A stretch of 13,091 nucleotides of DNA, from contig DASTPP010000110.1 in assembly GCA_035762175.1 (NCBI GenBank), forward strand, positions 1 through 13,091, written 5' to 3'. Below, piece by piece: positions 8,129-13,091 of this stretch (positions are counted from its first letter, which is position 1; the number at the start of each line of letters is the position of its first letter). The notes under the pieces are model-generated. The model was not told the origin of the DNA, ran no database searches, and was given only the letters and a program-made list of their open reading frames with translations. The stretch is from DASTPP01 sp035762175. Lineage in GTDB: Bacteria; Myxococcota_A; Polyangia; Polyangiales; Polyangiaceae. A program made the position numbers and the translations under genes.

Positions 8129-8307
8129 CGCGGCCGACGCCCCGGGGCCCGCCCCTCGGCCCGGGCCGGCCCACGCTCCGGCGCGCGTCCGCCGGGCCGC
8201 GCCGGCCGACGCTTGGGTCCGCGCCCCCCGGCCGCGCCGGCCGACGCTTGGGCCCGCGCCCCCCGGCCCGCGCCGGCCTACGCTTGGGCCCGCGCCCCCC
8301 GGGCCGC
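8129..8307. repeat. 36-bp tandem repeat, 5 units, CDF-kinase gap
   Basis: Units start at 8129, 8165, 8201, 8236 and 8272, with a degenerate sixth at 8308. Units three to five share GGCC(G/T)ACGCTTGGG(T/C)CCGCG and a run of six C; the first two are more diverged. The array fills nearly all of the 248 bp between the kinase stop and the CDF start, both on the minus strand. It lies downstream of the kinase gene. No coding signal. Confidence 0.85.
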
Positions 8308-8339
8308 GCCGGGCGCCGGGCCGGCCGGCCGCCCCGCGC

Positions 8340-10874
<2,535 letters not shown>

Positions 10875-10880
10875 GGGCAC

Positions 10881-10918
10881 CCTGCACGGTAGCACTCAAT
10901 TCTACCGGCGCGTGCAGG
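10881..10918 (-). promoter_or_regulatory. Kinase promoter with overlapping inverted repeats
   Basis: TAGAAT (10904 to 10899) is a good -10 box on the minus strand, 24 bp before the kinase ATG; no clear -35 is present. It is framed by CGGTAG (10887-10892) and CTACCG (10902-10907), and further out by CCTGCACG (10881-10888) and CGTGCAGG (10911-10918), both perfect pairs. This arrangement suggests an operator over the transcription start. Confidence 0.4.
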
Positions 10919-11079
10919 TTCGGGGCCGAAGCCCGCGCCGAGCCCGGCCGGGCCGCCCCGCGGCCAGAAGTCGCGTCGCCCGAACTTCGGGGGCCCGACT
11001 CTGGGGCGCCGCCGCCCGCGCGCCCCGCGAGGGCCTCCCTGACGCGCCCGCCATAGCGGGAGGTTGCTCGCCCGCCGCC
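10919..11079. other. Kinase-birA gap, non-coding
   Basis: No gene and no clear tandem array. CCCGAA and TTCGGG (10979-10991) form a palindrome around one base. CCCGC/GCGGG with loop CATA (11047-11060), inside a wider GGGAGG/CCTCCC pairing, lies 20 bp past the birA stop and may mark its transcript end. There is no T-run. Confidence 0.4.
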
Positions 11080-11943
11080 TCAGCCCGAAGGGCCGCGCCC
11101 GCCGCCCGCGCCCGGCCCGCCTTCGTCGTCGAGACGAACCTCGCCGGCGCCGACGAGCGCCTCGCGCCCCTCGGGCGTGCGCACGCGCAGCCGCCCGTCG
11201 TCGGCGACGCCCGCCGCGACGCCCGCGAGCCCCTCGCCCCGCACCGCGCGCCCGGCGAGCGCGTCGCGCGCCCGCACCTCGCCCGCGAGCGCCGCGAAGC
11301 CCCCGCGCTCGAGCTCGCCCGTCCGCGCCGTGAGCCGCGCGAGCAGCCGCCCGAGCAGCGCGCCCCGCCCGAGCCCCTCGCCCCGCACCCCGAGCGCCTC
11401 GAGGCTCGTCACGAGCGGCGCGAGCTCGGGCGGCGGCGCGCCCGCCCGCACGTTCACGCCGACGCCCACGACCGCCCACGAGGCCCGCCCGCCCGCGAAC
11501 GCCGCCTCGACCAGCACGCCCGCGATCTTGCGCCCCGCGGCCCAGACGTCGTTCGGCCACTTGAGCCGAAGGTCGAGCCCGGGCGCCTGGGCCTCGAGCG
11601 CGTCGATCACCGCGAGGCCCGCGACGAGCGCGAGCGGCGGCAGCGCCGCGGCCTCGACCGCGGGCCGCGAGACGACCGAGACGAGCAGCGACGAGCCCGG
11701 CTCGGCGTGCCAGCGCCGCCCCTGCCGGCCCCGCCCCGCGCGCTGCCGGTCGGCCACGAACGCCGTGCCCGCCGCCGCCCCCGCCGCCGCGGCCCGCTTC
11801 GCGTCGTCGTTGGTCGACTCGGTCTCGGCCAGCACCACGACCTCGGGCGGCGGCGGGGGGCCCCCCGCCGCCGCGTAGGCCGCGGCGAAGGCGCCCCCCG
11901 CGAGCTCGTCGAAGAGCGCCCCGGTCGCGCGGTCGTCGGGCAC
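11080..11943 (-). CDS. birA: Biotin-[acetyl-CoA-carboxylase] ligase, class I BirA
   Basis: The 287-residue enzyme makes biotinyl-AMP and transfers biotin to the carrier lysine of acetyl-CoA carboxylase and related enzymes. Motifs: TESTNDDAK (41-49), the biotinyl-AMP loop RAGRGRQGRRWH (68-79), KWPNDVW (128-134) and GRKIAGVLVE (137-146) with the catalytic-site Lys139. A small C-terminal SH3-like domain follows from about 228. There is no N-terminal helix-turn-helix, so it should not repress biotin genes (class I). The start is GTG at 11943, 7 bp past the nadC stop. GAGG, overlapping the nadC stop codon, sits 6 bp upstream, so translational coupling is likely. The first 35 residues are Ala/Pro-rich and contain a 28-bp palindrome. 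Confidence 0.93.
   Translation of the reverse strand: MPDDRATGALFDELAGGAFAAAYAAAGGPPPPPEVVVLAETESTNDDAKRAAAAGAAAGTAFVADRQRAGRGRQGRRWHAEPGSSLLVSVVSRPAVEAAALPPLALVAGLAVIDALEAQAPGLDLRLKWPNDVWAAGRKIAGVLVEAAFAGGRASWAVVGVGVNVRAGAPPPELAPLVTSLEALGVRGEGLGRGALLGRLLARLTARTGELERGGFAALAGEVRARDALAGRAVRGEGLAGVAAGVADDGRLRVRTPEGREALVGAGEVRLDDEGGPGAGGGRGPSG
11847..11874. repeat. 28-bp perfect palindrome within birA
   Basis: The arms (11847-11860 and 11861-11874) are exactly complementary with no spacer: GCGGCGGCGGGGGG and its reverse complement. It encodes Ala-Ala-Ala-Gly-Gly-Pro-Pro-Pro-Pro-Pro (24-33), about 70 nt after the birA start. In RNA it would form a very stable hairpin. Confidence 0.9.
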
Positions 11944-11950
11944 GGGCGCC

Positions 11951-12796
11951 TCAGTCGAGGGTGAGGTCGAGCCCGATGTCGGCCGCCGGCGCCGAGTGCG
12001 TCAGGGCGCCGGCGCTGATGACGTCGACGCCCGTCGCGGCGATGGCCGAGATGCGCTCGAGCGTCACCCCGCCCGAGGCCTCGACGATCGCGCGCCCGGC
12101 GACGCGGCGCACGCCGACGTCGAGCTCGTCGAGCGAGAAGTTGTCGAGCAAGATGATGTCGGCGCCGGCCGCGAGCGCCTCGTCGAGCTGCGCCATCGTG
12201 TCGACCTCGACCTCGACGCGCGAGGTGTGCGGGGCCCGGGCGCGGGCGCGCGCGACGGCCGCCCCGATGCCGCCGGCCGCGACGATGTGGTTGTCCTTGA
12301 TCAGCACGGCGCTGCCGAGGCTGTCGCGGTGGTTGAAGGCGCCGCCGCAGCGCACCGCGTAGCGCTCGAGCGGGCGCAGGCCCGGGGTCGTCTTGCGCGT
12401 GTCGGTGACGCGCGCCTTCGAGCCCGGCGGCAGCGCGTCGACGTAGCGGCGCGAGAGCGTGGCGATGCCGCTCATGCGCTGGGTGAGGTTGAGCGCCGTC
12501 CGCTCGGCCATCAAGAGGGCCCGCGCCGGGCCGCGCACCCGCCAGAGCGGCGTGTCGCGCGCCACGAGCTCGCCCTCGGCGGCGAGCTGCTCGCGCTCGA
12601 CCTCGGGGCAGAGCCGCGCGAACACGCGGAAGAACACCTCGGCCCCGCAGGCGACGAGGGGCGAGCGGGCGACGGCGGTGCCGGTCGCGCGCGTCGCGGC
12701 GTCGACCGTCGCCTCGGTCGTCAGATCGCCGCCGTCGAGATCTTCGTGCAGCGCGCGCTCGACGATCGCGTCGAGCTGGGGCAGGGGTATCGTCAT
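11951..12796 (-). CDS. nadC: Nicotinate-nucleotide pyrophosphorylase (carboxylating)
   Basis: The 281-residue cytosolic enzyme converts quinolinate and PRPP to nicotinate mononucleotide, CO2 and pyrophosphate in de novo NAD synthesis. It is full length. Motifs: EDLDGGDLTT (18-27), ERTALNLTQRMSGIAT (98-113), the substrate-binding TRKTTPGLR (133-141), GGAFNHR (151-157), KDNH (167-170), EVEVDT (195-200), LLDN (216-219) and EASGGV (239-244). The ATG at 12796 has only a weak AGG upstream. It is followed 7 bp later by birA, a common pairing in bacteria (nadC-birA). The nadA and nadB genes are not in the window. Confidence 0.97.
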   Translation of the reverse strand: MTIPLPQLDAIVERALHEDLDGGDLTTEATVDAATRATGTAVARSPLVACGAEVFFRVFARLCPEVEREQLAAEGELVARDTPLWRVRGPARALLMAERTALNLTQRMSGIATLSRRYVDALPPGSKARVTDTRKTTPGLRPLERYAVRCGGAFNHRDSLGSAVLIKDNHIVAAGGIGAAVARARARAPHTSRVEVEVDTMAQLDEALAAGADIILLDNFSLDELDVGVRRVAGRAIVEASGGVTLERISAIAATGVDVISAGALTHSAPAADIGLDLTLD

Positions 12797-12797
12797 C

Positions 12798-12893
12798 GGG
12801 GGGCCTGTCTCGCTGGAGAGAGCGTGGGAGGGGGAGCCGGTCTCGCTGGAGAAAGCGTGGTCGGGGGGCCTGTCTCGCCGGAGCGCGCGCGCG
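12798..12893. repeat. 33-bp tandem repeat, 3 units, HAD-nadC gap
   Basis: Three units are marked by GTCTCGC at 12807, 12840 and 12872. They share CTGTCTCGCTGGAGA(A/G)AGCGTG, with the third unit diverged at its end. CGCT and AGCG can pair in the first two units. The array occupies most of the 124 bp between the HAD gene stop and the nadC ATG, so it would lie in the nadC leader. Confidence 0.75.
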
Positions 12894-12920
12894 GGGGTCG
12901 CGCGGGGGCCGCGGGCGCGC

Positions 12921-13091
12921 TCACCACGCCTCGATGCGCCAGCCCCGCCGGCGCGCCTCGCGCCGCAGGCGCGGGTCGGGGTTGACGGCGACGGGCTCGC
13001 CGACCGCGAGCAAGAGGGGCAGATCGCTCGCGCTGTCCGAATAGAAGGTCGCCTCGCGGAGCGAGAACCCGAGCCGCTCGGCGAGCTTCTG
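12921..13091 (-). CDS. HAD-superfamily phosphatase, 3' end only
   Basis: The last 56 codons of a minus-strand gene that begins beyond the right edge. The peptide contains YSDSASDLPLL (17-27), the HAD motif with acidic pair Asp19/Asp23 that holds Mg2+. It continues VGEPVAVNPDPRLRREARRRGW (30-51), characteristic of the HAD-IB group (phosphoserine phosphatase SerB-like and related phosphatases). It probably hydrolyses a small phosphate ester; the substrate cannot be told from the C-terminus. The stop is 124 bp ahead of nadC on the same strand, so read-through into nadC-birA is possible. Confidence 0.85.
   Translation of the reverse strand, partial: QKLAERLGFSLREATFYSDSASDLPLLLAVGEPVAVNPDPRLRREARRRGWRIEAW

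Noticed and set aside
10875..10895. Kinase start at GTG 10895
   Set aside because: The added seven residues lie upstream of or at the transcript start predicted from TAGAAT, and the ATG at 10874 starts directly before the kinase fold.

Overview
This 13.1 kb window is chromosomal DNA of very high GC content with near-saturated GC in third codon positions. The gene set suggests a member of the Myxococcota (Polyangia-like or Anaeromyxobacter-like): a large Ser/Thr protein kinase with a proline-rich membrane-anchored tail, alongside recA, comM, nadC and birA. The taxonomic placement is inference. No mobile element, rRNA, tRNA or cas gene was seen. Because stop codons are rare at this GC content, long antisense open frames are everywhere; I treat them as shadows.

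Layout, left to right. recA (132-1151, minus) and comM/yifB (1287-2906, minus) form a DNA recombination/competence pair. A DHA2-type MFS drug-efflux transporter follows (3192-4835, minus). Its reading frame stays open upstream through a coding-like segment of unknown function (4836-5327). A gene-poor stretch of about 650 bp (5328-5983) holds an AT-richer promoter-like island and repeats. A PiT-family phosphate permease (5984-7015) is the only plus-strand gene and converges on a cation diffusion facilitator (7183-8091, minus). Next is a membrane-anchored Ser/Thr kinase (8340-10874, minus), then birA (11080-11943) and nadC (11951-12796), which are 7 bp apart and probably co-transcribed with nadC first. 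At the right edge is the 3' end of a HAD phosphatase gene (12921 to edge, minus).

The most distinctive feature is the non-coding DNA. Six of the seven gaps between genes carry their own short GC-rich tandem or regularly spaced repeat array. Periods are about 22, 40, 41, 61, 36 and 33 bp, with 3 to 5 units each, and the unit sequences differ. One array (40 bp) appears to have grown out of the 3' end of the MFS gene, each unit ending in the same TAG. Another (61-bp period) mimics CRISPR geometry but is more likely a convergent-terminator repeat.

Inside the kinase gene are a 42-bp x 7 coding minisatellite and a run of ten G. Loss or gain of one G would cut the protein before its transmembrane helix, so the run could switch the kinase between membrane-bound and soluble forms. 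A 28-bp perfect palindrome lies in the 5' part of birA. None of these amounts to a proven new system. The repeat-per-gap pattern and the slippage-prone kinase are the observations most worth following.
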